NCBI GenBank assembly: GCA_017644045.1
Contig: JAEPMI010000014.1
Location: 124,001 to 188,000 of the forward strand
Length of the DNA: 64,000 nt
From: Deltaproteobacteria bacterium
GTDB lineage: Bacteria; Myxococcota_A; Polyangia; Polyangiales; Houyiibacteriaceae
Direction of reading: 5' to 3'
Shown here: in pieces, positions 45,085 to 53,530 of the stretch
How the letters are laid out: every line of letters starts with the position of its first letter
Numbering within the stretch: the first letter of the stretch is position 1
The notes under the pieces: model-generated
Seen by the model: the letters and a program-made list of their open reading frames with translations, nothing else
Database searches by the model: none
Told to the model about the DNA's origin: nothing
Translations under genes and position numbers: made by a program

Positions 45085-46332
45085 ATGGACGCGATGAGCG
45101 CCACCACCGGCACCGCGGAGCGGCCCCTGATGCCCTCGCCGTCCACGAATGGGACCATCGCCCGAGAGCGGCGAACGGGGGCGTACGCCCAGCCCACGGA
45201 CAAGAGCGTGGTCATGCCGGGCAAGACGCGTTTCGAGCGCCGTCGGAGCCGGTTGGTGCACGCCGCGGCGTTCTCGCTGCCGATCATCGGTGCTGCGATC
45301 TTCATCGCGTCCCTGCGTGCGACCGCCATGATCACGCTGCCGCTGGCGATCGCGGCCTTCCTCGTGATCCTCACCTGGCCCGTCCATTCGTGGCTCCAGA
45401 AGCGCACCCACCGCGTGGTCGCCATCGCCGGCACGCTCGCCACGCTGGCCCTGATCGTCGCCACCTTCGCCGGCTTGCTCTACTGGGCGTTCCGCGACTT
45501 CGTGGCGAACCTCGACACCTACGTCGACTCGATCGCGTCGTTCGCCAAGCAGCAGGAGCGCACCTTCCCCGCGCTCGCGAGCGCGTTCGACCCCGACCCC
45601 GAGGCGCTGCGCTCCATGGCGCAAGGCACCCTGCGCACCTTCGCCCTCTCGGCGAGCGTTCTGTTCCTGACCACGATGTTCACGGTCTTCGCCGTCTCCG
45701 AGGCGGGCCGCTGGCGCCACCGCGCGGTGGCGATCCTCGAAGATCGCAAGCCCGGCCTCATCACGACCCTTGGCGACGTCACCTCGCGCTTCCGCCGCTA
45801 CATGTGGACTCGCGTCGTGATGAGCCTGTTGACCGCCGCGGGTACGTTTCTGACGTGCTGGGGTTTCGGCGTCCGCGACGCCGCGCTCTGGGCGGTCGTC
45901 GCCTTTCTGCTGAACTTCATCCCGAACATCGGCTCGCTCGTCGCCGTCATCCCGCCGACCCTGGTCGCGTTGACGCAGGGTGGTGGCGCCTTCGCGCTCC
46001 CCGTGCTCGCCGTGTTGACCGTCGTCCAGGCGACGATCGGTCAGTGGCTCGAGCCGATGGTGCAGGGCCGAGCGCTGAAGATCTCGCCGCTGGTCGTCTT
46101 GCTCAGCGTCGTCTTCTGGGGCTGGGTCTGGGGCATCGGCGGCGCGCTGCTCTCCGTGCCGATGACGGTCCTCTTCATCGCGCTCTGTGAACGGAGCCGG
46201 CAGTGGAGCTGGATCGCCGAGCTCGTCTCCGAGACCGGCCAGGACGAGCCGACACGATCATTCGAGTCCGACGAGGACTCGGCACCGCCAGTCGATACGC
46301 TGGCTACCGCCAACGGAGGTCCGAGCCCATGA
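45085..46332 (+). CDS. AI-2E/PerM-family membrane protein
   Basis: About 415 residues from the ATG at 45085 (45094 is also possible). An unusual polar, low-complexity N-terminal extension of about 50 residues precedes the first helix pair (F-S-L-P-I-I-G-A-A), then the PerM/AI-2E layout of seven or eight helices with L-N-F-I-P-N-I-G-S, G-Q-W-L-E-P and a G-G-A-L-L-S-V-P end. Family members export AI-2 or act as Na+/H+ antiporters. The stop overlaps the start of the DUF3140-like gene. Confidence 0.85.
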   Translation: MDAMSATTGTAERPLMPSPSTNGTIARERRTGAYAQPTDKSVVMPGKTRFERRRSRLVHAAAFSLPIIGAAIFIASLRATAMITLPLAIAAFLVILTWPVHSWLQKRTHRVVAIAGTLATLALIVATFAGLLYWAFRDFVANLDTYVDSIASFAKQQERTFPALASAFDPDPEALRSMAQGTLRTFALSASVLFLTTMFTVFAVSEAGRWRHRAVAILEDRKPGLITTLGDVTSRFRRYMWTRVVMSLLTAAGTFLTCWGFGVRDAALWAVVAFLLNFIPNIGSLVAVIPPTLVALTQGGGAFALPVLAVLTVVQATIGQWLEPMVQGRALKISPLVVLLSVVFWGWVWGIGGALLSVPMTVLFIALCERSRQWSWIAELVSETGQDEPTRSFESDEDSAPPVDTLATANGGPSP

Positions 46333-46703
46333 GAGAAGTGGGAGTACCGATGTCCGACGGTGAGCGTCGCGCCATTCGGCGCGCCTATCACGAGGTCTCG
46401 AACCTCACCGTCGGCGAGCTGCAAGCCCATCGCGACGGCCACGCCACACCGATGCGTGGCAACGCGACGGCGGCCGAACACGAGATGTGCGACCGGCTGG
46501 TCGAGATCCAGCACAAGCGGGAGGGCGACCTCACCGACGAGGACCACGAGGTCATGGCGCGCGCGGTCAGCCGCATCCACCTCTTGCTGCGCCAACGACC
46601 CGAAGGGCCGGTCCGCTGCTCGTCGTGGCGACGGCGGCTGCTCCTGCTGGGTCACGACCCGCTGAACACGGAGCGAGACCGGCGCTTCGGCAGTGGTCAC
46701 TGA
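46329..46703 (+). CDS. DUF3140-like small protein
   Basis: 124 residues from the ATG that overlaps the upstream stop (ATGA); the ATG at 46350 has a better Shine-Dalgarno (GGGAG) and would give 117. It matches the DUF3140 pattern: V-S-N-L-T-V-G-E-L near the start, R-L-V-E-I-Q/L, a K-R-E-G-D-L-T-D-E-D step, R-I-H-L-L-L-R-Q-R-P-E-G, and a final W-R-R-R-L-x-x-x-G-H-D-P-L. DUF3140 proteins are small, possibly DNA-binding, and of unknown function. Confidence 0.72.
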   Translation: MREVGVPMSDGERRAIRRAYHEVSNLTVGELQAHRDGHATPMRGNATAAEHEMCDRLVEIQHKREGDLTDEDHEVMARAVSRIHLLLRQRPEGPVRCSSWRRRLLLLGHDPLNTERDRRFGSGH

Positions 46704-46713
46704 CGGGGGGCTG

Positions 46714-46748
46714 TTGACAGTCGCGCGCGAGGGCGACCCAATCGGGAC
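46714..46748 (+). promoter_or_regulatory. Possible leaderless promoter of the CDC48-type gene
   Basis: A perfect -35 box TTGACA at 46714-46719 is followed after 17 bases by CCCAAT at 46737-46742 (last three bases match the -10 consensus). The expected start of RNA would fall at or next to the ATG at 46749, and there is no Shine-Dalgarno sequence before that ATG, so a leaderless mRNA is possible. The -10 box is weak. Confidence 0.3.
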
Positions 46749-49001
46749 ATGAGCGAGACGAGCGTCATTCTCGAGGTCGCGGCGGCGACCCCCCAAGACC
46801 AGGGCAAGGGCGTCGCGCGCGTCGGCGATGCCGCGATGAAGGCCCTCGGTCTCCAGCCCGGCGACGTCGTCGCGATCGAGGGCAAGCGGGTGAGCGCCGC
46901 CATCGCCTTGCCGCCCCATCTCGAGGACGCGGGCCAGGACATCATCCGCCTCGACGGCATCGAGCGCACCAACGCCGGTGTCGGCGTGCGCGACTCGGTG
47001 ACCGTCCGGAAGGCCGATCCCAAGCCGGCGCGTCGGGTCGTGCTCGGCCCTGCACAGCCGAACGTGCGCCTGTCCGGCTCGGGCGAGGCGCTCAAGCGGA
47101 CCTTCCTCGGTCGCCCGGCGCACCCGGGCAACGTGGTGAGCACCAGCGTGTTCCAGCCCGGCGAGAGCTTCCCGCCCGAGCTCCAGCGGACCTTCGGTCG
47201 CCGGCGCGCCTGGGGTCTGCAGGAGGTCCGGCTCGTCGTGGTCTCGTCGCAGCCGAGCGGCATCGTTCGGGTGAGCCAGGAGACCGAGGTCGTGCTCCTA
47301 CCGGAGTACTCGGAGCCGGAGGAGCCGCGGGTCATCGACGTCACCTACGACGACGTCGGCGGTCTCTCGGAGACTCTCGACCAGGTGCGGGAGATGATCG
47401 AGCTCCCGCTCAAGCACCCGGTGCTCTTCCAGCGGCTCGGCATCGACCCGCCGAAAGGCGTGCTCCTCCACGGTCCGCCCGGCACGGGCAAGACCCTCCT
47501 CGCGCGCGCCGTGGCCCACGAGGCGGACGCGCAGTTCTTCATCGTCAACGGCCCCGAGATCGTCGGGAAGCACTACGGCGAGAGCGAAGGGCGGCTGCGC
47601 GAGATCTTCGAGCAGGCGGAGGAGTCGGCGCCCTCGATCATCTTCTTCGACGAGATCGACTCGATCGCCCCCAAGCGCGCGGAGGTCAGCGGCGAAGGGG
47701 AGCGGCGCCTGGTCGCGCAGCTCCTCACGCTGATGGACGGGCTGAAGCCGCGGCAGAACGTGATCGTCATCGGCGCGACCAACCGGCCGGAAGCGATCGA
47801 CGAGGCGCTCCGGCGGCCCGGCCGCTTCGACCGCGAGCTGGTGATCGGGGCGCCGAGCGTCTCCGGCCGTCGGCAGATCCTCGACATCCACACTCGCGGC
47901 ATGCCGATCGCCGATGACGTCGAGCTCGATGAGCTCGCGCGGATCACCTACGGCTTCGTCGGCGCAGATCTCGGCGCGGTCGCGCGTGAGGCGGCGCTCG
48001 AGGCGCTCCGGCGGCGCCTGCCCGAGATCGACCTCGCCGCCGACGAGATCCCCGCCGAGGTGCTCGACAGCCTGGTGGTCACCCACGAGGACTTCACTCA
48101 GGGGCTCAAGAAGGTCCAGCCCTCGGCCCTCCGCGAGATCATGATCGAGACGCCGCAGGTGCGATGGGACGAGATCGGTGGTCTGGAGAAGGCCAAGACC
48201 GCGCTCCGCGAAGGCGTGGAGCTCCCGCTCAAGCGACCGGAGGCCTTCGAGCGTCTCGGCATTCGACCGGCGAAGGGCTTCCTGCTCTACGGCCCACCCG
48301 GCACGGGCAAGACGCTGCTCGCCAAGGCGGTCGCCCGCGAGGCGGAGGCGAACTTCATCTCCGTCCGCTCCTCCGACCTGCTGAGCAAGTGGTACGGCGA
48401 GTCGGAGAAGCAGATCGCGCGCCTCTTCCAGCGCGCGCGGCAGGTCGCGCCGACCGTCATCTTCATCGACGAGATCGACTCGCTCGTGCCGCGCCGGGGT
48501 GGGGGCCTGGGCGAGCCCGCGGTCACCGAGCGGGTGGTCAACACCATCCTGGCGGAGATGGACGGGCTCGAAGAGCTGCGGCAGGTGATCGTGATCGGCG
48601 CGACGAACCAGCCGACGCTCGTCGACCCCGCGCTCCTTCGGCCCGGTCGCTTCGACGAGTTGATCTATGTCTCGGTGCCGGACGCGGCGGGGCGGGAGCG
48701 GACCCTCTCGATCCACGCCGCCGGCATGCCCCTCGCGGACGACGTCGACCTCGCCGCGATCGCGTCGTCGACCGAGGGCTTCACCGGCGCCGACCTCGAG
48801 GATCTCGTGCGCCGCGCGGGTCTGCTGGCGCTGCGCGAAGACCTCGAGGCCGAGTCGGTCCCCATGGCGCTCTTCGAGAAGGCCCGCGCGGAGACCCGTC
48901 CTTCGGTGACCGCCGAGATGGAGCAGGCGTACGAGAAGATCCAGGAGGAGCTCCACCACGAGACGCCCACCCGGCGCCGCATCGGCTTTCAGTCCGACTG
49001 A
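46749..49001 (+). CDS. CDC48/VAT-type double AAA ATPase
   Basis: 750 residues. Residues about 5-90: CDC48 N-domain double-psi barrel (V-G-D-A-A-M-K-A-L-G-L-x-P-G-D-V); about 100-190: second N-subdomain; about 205-460: D1 with G-P-P-G-T-G-K-T (242-249), F-F-D-E-I-D-S and R-R-P-G-R-F-D-R; about 475-735: D2 with the same motifs (F-I-D-E-I-D-S, R-P-G-R-F-D-E). Length and order match archaeal VAT and eukaryotic p97. The hexamer unfolds proteins by ATP hydrolysis. The tail after D2 is short. The gene end overlaps the convergent RND gene by 13 bases. Confidence 0.93.
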   Translation: MSETSVILEVAAATPQDQGKGVARVGDAAMKALGLQPGDVVAIEGKRVSAAIALPPHLEDAGQDIIRLDGIERTNAGVGVRDSVTVRKADPKPARRVVLGPAQPNVRLSGSGEALKRTFLGRPAHPGNVVSTSVFQPGESFPPELQRTFGRRRAWGLQEVRLVVVSSQPSGIVRVSQETEVVLLPEYSEPEEPRVIDVTYDDVGGLSETLDQVREMIELPLKHPVLFQRLGIDPPKGVLLHGPPGTGKTLLARAVAHEADAQFFIVNGPEIVGKHYGESEGRLREIFEQAEESAPSIIFFDEIDSIAPKRAEVSGEGERRLVAQLLTLMDGLKPRQNVIVIGATNRPEAIDEALRRPGRFDRELVIGAPSVSGRRQILDIHTRGMPIADDVELDELARITYGFVGADLGAVAREAALEALRRRLPEIDLAADEIPAEVLDSLVVTHEDFTQGLKKVQPSALREIMIETPQVRWDEIGGLEKAKTALREGVELPLKRPEAFERLGIRPAKGFLLYGPPGTGKTLLAKAVAREAEANFISVRSSDLLSKWYGESEKQIARLFQRARQVAPTVIFIDEIDSLVPRRGGGLGEPAVTERVVNTILAEMDGLEELRQVIVIGATNQPTLVDPALLRPGRFDELIYVSVPDAAGRERTLSIHAAGMPLADDVDLAAIASSTEGFTGADLEDLVRRAGLLALREDLEAESVPMALFEKARAETRPSVTAEMEQAYEKIQEELHHETPTRRRIGFQSD

Positions 49002-51217
49002 GGCTTCGGTCCGAAGAGCGTCAGCAGCGCTGGTAGGAGCGTGAGCTCCGCGACCGTGGCGACCGCCAGCGTCACGATCGCCAGCTCCGCGAAGTGGACC
49101 ACCGGTGGCAGGCCGCTGACGAAGAGCGCGGCGAAACCCGCGAGCAAGGTCGCTCCGCCGATCAGGATCCCGGGACCGCTCTCCCGGAAGGTCCGCTCGA
49201 GATCGCGGTGAAGGCGGTAGCGCACGAGCGCGTGCACCGTGCCATCGACCGCCAGCCCGAGCGACGCGGCGAAGACCATCGCGGTCGAGGCATCCAGCGC
49301 GAGTCCACGCAGCGCCATCCAACCGATGCCCGCCGCCAGTGGGAGGAGGTTCGGGAGGATGGCGATCGTCCCGAGACGAACGTCGCGCAACAGCAGCCCG
49401 ACGATCAGGAAGACGGTGACGAGCGCGAACCCGAAGGTGCGGCCGAGATCCTGCTGGATGGTCGCGACCGCCATCGAGGTGCGCGCCGCCTCTCCGGCCA
49501 CTCGCACGGCCTCGCGCTCTCGGAGCTCCTCCACCAGCGCGACGATCGCCTCCGCCGGTGCGTCGTGCAGGGCGACTTCGAGGCGTTGCGTTCCGTCCTC
49601 GCTCTCCCACCCATCGAGCAGCGGACCCGCGAGGGTGGTGAGCGCGCCGCGGGAGCGGTCGTCGTTCGGAGCCGCGGCCTCGGTCGGCGTCAGCAGCCCG
49701 AACACCTGCGCACGGAGCGTCTCCGCGGAGACCACACGCGTGACGTCCGGCTGCTCCGCCAGCCACGCACCGACTCGCCGGCTGGTCTCCGGGTCCGGCG
49801 CGATCACCTTGAGCCGGCGGGCGCCGCCGTGGTGGCTGTCGATCGCTCGGGCCACCTCGGCCGCTTCCAGGTCCGCCGGGAAGGGCGCCAGGAGCCGGCT
49901 CCCCTGGGGGACGTGGTCGTATCCCGCCAGCGCCGCGCCTCCGATGGCGAGCCAGATCGCGACCACCCGCCACGGACGTCGGGCGGCGAGGGTGGCCATG
50001 CGCGCCGCGCTGCGACCCCGGCTGCGCGGGCGGAGCTCGGCGCCCTCGAGCCCGGCGACCACCACCAGCAGCGTCACCACGTAGGCCACGGCGACACCGG
50101 CCACCGACCAGAGCGCCAGCTCGCGGACCGCCGGCGTGTGCGCCAGCGCGAGCGCGCCGAACCCCGCGGCGGTCGTCGCCGACGTCACGAGGCAGGCAGC
50201 TGCCATCTCTCGTGCGGTCTCACGGAGGACGGCCTGGCGGGCACGCGCCCCCAGGGCCCCGTCCCGCTCGACGCCGCGCGCCCGGAGGTTGTCGTGATGG
50301 CGGAAGACGATGTGGATCGCGTCCGAGATCGCCACCGTCAGGAGCAGCGGCGGCAGCATCGCGTGGAGCAGGGTGAAGGGCTGCCCGCTCAGCGCCATGA
50401 CCCCGAAGAGGATCGAGAGGCTGATCCCCGAGGCGGCCAGCGGGAGCGCGACGCCGCGCCGCGACCGTATCGCCAGGAGCAGCACCAACGCGTTGCCCAG
50501 GACGGCGAGTGCGATCGGGAGGGGCGCCTCCTCGGTCATGGTCTCGCTCAACGCAGCCTCCAGGACCGGCGCACCCGAGAGCTCGGGGTGGAGGCTCGCC
50601 GCCGCCGCGAGCGGACCGGCCAGCCGATCGCTGCGCCACTCGGTCCCCTCGCGGAGGTGGACGATCAGCAGCGCGCTCGAGCCGTCGTCGCCGAGCAACG
50701 GTCCCAGCAAGTCGCGATGCCGGCGCACCAGCGCCGGCCCATCCGTGGTGTCGAAGGGCCGGCCCAGCGAGGTCGGTCCCCCGGTCGCTTCCGCGACCGA
50801 GGTCAACCCATGGGGAAAGGCCGGCGGGTGCGCCTCGATGAGCGTCAGCAGCGCGTCCAGCTCGGCGTCCGCCCTGGCCTCGTCGCCGTCACTGGGGACG
50901 GGCAGGGGCACGTTGGTCGGGCTCTGGACGCGAGCTACCGCCGGGTCCGCCTCCAGCGCCTCGGTCAGCTGGTGGATCGCCGTCAGCGTCTCGTTCGACA
51001 GGACCTCACCATGGACGCGAACGAGCACGGCCGGACCCGCGGGACGGCCGAAGCGCTCGCGCAGCTCCCTGTCGACCGCGTCGATCGCCGGCGCATCGGG
51101 GAGCAGCGCCCGCGGCTCCAGCCGGACCTGGAGCGCCGGAAGGGCCAGAATGCCCCCGACCGCGAGCGCGGCGAGCGTCGCCACGATGGCGCGTCGGAGG
51201 TGGGGCCGTTCGGTCAT
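48989..51217 (-). CDS. RND/MMPL-family exporter
   Basis: 742 residues. Helix 1 near the start (about 8-28), a periplasmic domain (about 30-230), five helices (about 235-405), helix 7 (about 415-435), a second periplasmic domain, and five helices to the end (about 605-735). G-x-x-x-D in the second helix group (S-D-A-I-H-I-V, D-A-S-T-A-M-V) and the sterol-sensing-like order fit MMPL/patched-like RND exporters of lipids or hopanoids. Shorter than HpnN or AcrB. No adaptor or outer-membrane gene is next to it, so it probably works alone. Confidence 0.82.
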   Translation of the reverse strand: MTERPHLRRAIVATLAALAVGGILALPALQVRLEPRALLPDAPAIDAVDRELRERFGRPAGPAVLVRVHGEVLSNETLTAIHQLTEALEADPAVARVQSPTNVPLPVPSDGDEARADAELDALLTLIEAHPPAFPHGLTSVAEATGGPTSLGRPFDTTDGPALVRRHRDLLGPLLGDDGSSALLIVHLREGTEWRSDRLAGPLAAAASLHPELSGAPVLEAALSETMTEEAPLPIALAVLGNALVLLLAIRSRRGVALPLAASGISLSILFGVMALSGQPFTLLHAMLPPLLLTVAISDAIHIVFRHHDNLRARGVERDGALGARARQAVLRETAREMAAACLVTSATTAAGFGALALAHTPAVRELALWSVAGVAVAYVVTLLVVVAGLEGAELRPRSRGRSAARMATLAARRPWRVVAIWLAIGGAALAGYDHVPQGSRLLAPFPADLEAAEVARAIDSHHGGARRLKVIAPDPETSRRVGAWLAEQPDVTRVVSAETLRAQVFGLLTPTEAAAPNDDRSRGALTTLAGPLLDGWESEDGTQRLEVALHDAPAEAIVALVEELREREAVRVAGEAARTSMAVATIQQDLGRTFGFALVTVFLIVGLLLRDVRLGTIAILPNLLPLAAGIGWMALRGLALDASTAMVFAASLGLAVDGTVHALVRYRLHRDLERTFRESGPGILIGGATLLAGFAALFVSGLPPVVHFAELAIVTLAVATVAELTLLPALLTLFGPKPQSD

Positions 51218-51308
51218 CTCCAGAGCCCCGGCTTAGCGTCATCCCCCAGACGCGTCGAAGGCCCCGACCCAATGGGGCGGAGCCTTCGATCGCGGGAGCC
51301 GGGTCGGC

Positions 51309-52241
51309 TCAGAGGGCGCGCAGCTTGCGGTCGGCGTCCTTGCGGAGCGTCAGCCACATGAAGTTGCGCACGTCGAAGAGGTCGCGCGGCGTGACCTTGG
51401 CCTCGACGAGCTGGTCGCGGGCGTTGACGGCCATCATCTGCAGGACCTCGTAGGTCGGCAGCTCGGGGCGCATCTCCATCCGGAGCTGCGGCATGAGGAT
51501 CTTGGCCTGGTCGCGGAACGCGGTGGCGCGGATGCAGACGTGGACCTCGGGGTCGTGGAGCGCCGGGAGGGCGGTCACCAGCGACCAGGAGGCACGGATG
51601 CCGGCCTCTTCGACCTTGTCGAGGTAGCGCTTGAAGCGCTCGGCGAAGACCTCGTCACCGTGGAGCAGGTCGCGGGTGGCGACCGTGAGGATCTCCATCG
51701 CCTCGTCGCCCTCGATGGCGCGGACCGACTTGCGCTCGGTGGAGCTGAGCAGGTCGCAGCCCATCAGCACGTCGCTGATGATCTTCCAGCCCTTCTTCCA
51801 GTCCTTGGCCTCGATGATCGGGTCGAGCTTCTCGGGGGCCAGGTCTTCGCGGCAGGACTCGATGGAGCCGTCCACGTGGGCGCGCTTGCGGCGCGAGGAG
51901 TCACGGAAGGCGGCCTTGTAGGACTCGGCCTCGAAGCCGTCCGGGAGCGCAGCCTTGAAGAGGGCGATCTGGTCGCCGAAGGTCATCGACACGGTGGGCG
52001 TCGAGGTCGTCGGCTCGTCGAAGTCGGAGTGCTTCAGCAGCGTGAGCAGCCGGCGGGCGGCCTTCTTGGCCACGTGCTCTTCCGGTTGGATGGGCTGCAG
52101 GAGGTCGTAGTAGTCCCGAGCGATGGTGCGGACGCGACCGTCCTCGAACTGATAGTGACGACGATCGTCCGCCTCGGCCGCGAGGATGGCGCGGCCCCAG
52201 TTGGGACGACTCGTGTGGATGAAGAGCTGCGGACCCGACAA
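51309..52241 (-). CDS. Hypothetical protein with TTG start
   Basis: 310 residues. The TTG at 52241 is chosen because AAGGAG stands exactly 7 bases upstream; a longer ATG frame from 52424 would begin in AT-richer leader sequence. Residues 7-50 (S-R-P-N-W-G, then Y-Q-F-E-D-G-R) look like the small beta-barrel of DUF3553/CarD-like proteins, but this is weak. The rest is helical, with many charged residues (L-L-K-H-S-D-F-D-E-P, R-K-R-A-H-V-D-G-S), no signal peptide and no membrane helix. Function not recognised. Confidence 0.65.
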   Translation of the reverse strand: MSGPQLFIHTSRPNWGRAILAAEADDRRHYQFEDGRVRTIARDYYDLLQPIQPEEHVAKKAARRLLTLLKHSDFDEPTTSTPTVSMTFGDQIALFKAALPDGFEAESYKAAFRDSSRRKRAHVDGSIESCREDLAPEKLDPIIEAKDWKKGWKIISDVLMGCDLLSSTERKSVRAIEGDEAMEILTVATRDLLHGDEVFAERFKRYLDKVEEAGIRASWSLVTALPALHDPEVHVCIRATAFRDQAKILMPQLRMEMRPELPTYEVLQMMAVNARDQLVEAKVTPRDLFDVRNFMWLTLRKDADRKLRAL

Positions 52242-52544
52242 AAAAGTACTCCTTGAATGAGGAAACGCCGCTCGGAGCGGCGTAGAAGCGCGTGCTTGGC
52301 ACCCGAACAGAATGATTTGAGCCAAATCTGAGCGGAAAGTCGTGCCCTTCCCGCCAAAGTGAGGACTTTCATCCCTCACCAAACGGAAATTTCCCCGAGC
52401 TTCGAGAGCGTTTTCGGGCGGCACACTAGCACACCAGAACAGATGCGCCCGCTTGTTGGCATCCTCGTGTCATGGCTGGCGCGTCGATCCCGGAATTGCG
52501 GCCATTTCTAGGCTTTGTTTCGTGAGTGATCCCTCGGGGTTTCG
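52242..52544. promoter_or_regulatory. Leader and promoter region with two inverted repeats
   Basis: 303 bases, less GC-rich than the surroundings. Reading leftward toward the TTG gene: an inverted repeat GTGAGG/CCTCAC (52359-52379) that could be an operator, then a perfect 8-base hairpin ACGCCGCT-CGG-AGCGGCGT at 52265-52283, 10 bases before the AAGGAG ribosome site (52249-52254). The hairpin could mask or shape the ribosome site. Near the M23 gene end, GAGTGA (52524-52529) and TCACTC (52545-52550) form another pair that overlaps its stop. No gene was seen here. Confidence 0.45.
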
Positions 52545-53483
52545 TCACTCGTCCGCGAAGGCCACACCTGTATGGTCACGGAACGGGAGGTCCAGGACCG
52601 GCACTCTCGGATGCGGATTCGCCACCAGCAGGGGGTGCTCGTCGAAGGCGTGGTAGCGGAAGAGGCGGGCCACCGTGAGCGCACAGGCCCGGGCTCCGAG
52701 GTCCCCGGCCCCCAGCAGCTCCGCTCGCAGCTCGGGGTCGTTGCAGGCGGCGATGCCCGCCTCCACCGCTGCCGGATCCCAGCGGGTCGGCTCGAGCGGC
52801 TCGGTCGAACCGTCCGCCGGCCGGGGGTCGTTGCCGGTGCGCCAGAGCGCCACCTCGCCCTGCTTGGCGAAGGGGTCCACCGCCTCGCCGTTCAGGAGCA
52901 CGTTCAGGTGGAGGTGTGGCGCGAGCCACGGAAAGAAGAGCACCCCGTCCACGCTCGACATCCCGCTGAGGCCGAGAACCCCACCACGCTCGATCCAATC
53001 CCCGACCGAGACCAGGGCCCGGGCCAGGTGGTTCGACGTGCTGATCAAGCCGCCGCCGTGGTCGACCACCACCTTCAGCCCGCCCCGCTGCATGTCGCAC
53101 TGCACCGAGCGGACGATCCCGGCGGCGATGGTGCAGACCTCGGTCCCGACGGGCACCGCGAAGTCGGTCCCCACGTGTCCGTCGTAGGTGAGCTGGCCAC
53201 CGCGGAAGTCCCGGCAGGTCGTGATCTTCACCGAGTAGCCCTCGTGGCGAGGGATGGGCCGGCGGTTGAAGAGGTTGTAGATCCACACCCGTCCGTCCGA
53301 GCGCTCGCGCCCGACCCAGAGCGGGAGGGACACCCGCAGCGGCCGAAACATCTTCACCGAGCTCAGTCCGAACTGGCTCGGCGGGCTGGTCCCATCGCCG
53401 GCGATCGCCGTCCACGACTGACGCAAGGCCGGACCCAGCGGCCGCAACCCAAACACCTCGAGCACCCCCACCGGTCGACGCAT
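52545..53483 (-). CDS. M23-family peptidase (LytM-like)
   Basis: 312 residues. The zinc site of M23 endopeptidases is present: H-V-G-T-D-F-A (the H-x3-D motif), H in N-H-L-A-R and the H-L-H in A-P-H-L-H-L-N-V. The family cuts peptidoglycan cross-links. There is no N-terminal signal peptide or lipobox, which is unusual for a wall enzyme; it may be exported by another route, act inside the cell, or be a zinc-dependent relative. The C-terminal 90 residues are an extra helical part. The stop is 60 bases from a 303-base intergenic stretch with inverted repeats. Confidence 0.85.
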   Translation of the reverse strand: MRRPVGVLEVFGLRPLGPALRQSWTAIAGDGTSPPSQFGLSSVKMFRPLRVSLPLWVGRERSDGRVWIYNLFNRRPIPRHEGYSVKITTCRDFRGGQLTYDGHVGTDFAVPVGTEVCTIAAGIVRSVQCDMQRGGLKVVVDHGGGLISTSNHLARALVSVGDWIERGGVLGLSGMSSVDGVLFFPWLAPHLHLNVLLNGEAVDPFAKQGEVALWRTGNDPRPADGSTEPLEPTRWDPAAVEAGIAACNDPELRAELLGAGDLGARACALTVARLFRYHAFDEHPLLVANPHPRVPVLDLPFRDHTGVAFADE

Positions 53484-53530
53484 GCGGTCGATCTAGCAGG
53501 GTCGGCGAAAAATGCGAATGCGATTCGGTT

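Noticed and set aside
47298-49973. 891-codon leftward open frame
   Set aside because: Shadow of the CDC48-type gene and the RND gene; its composition (Arg/Gly/Asp-rich, no motifs) is typical of antisense frames in GC-rich DNA.
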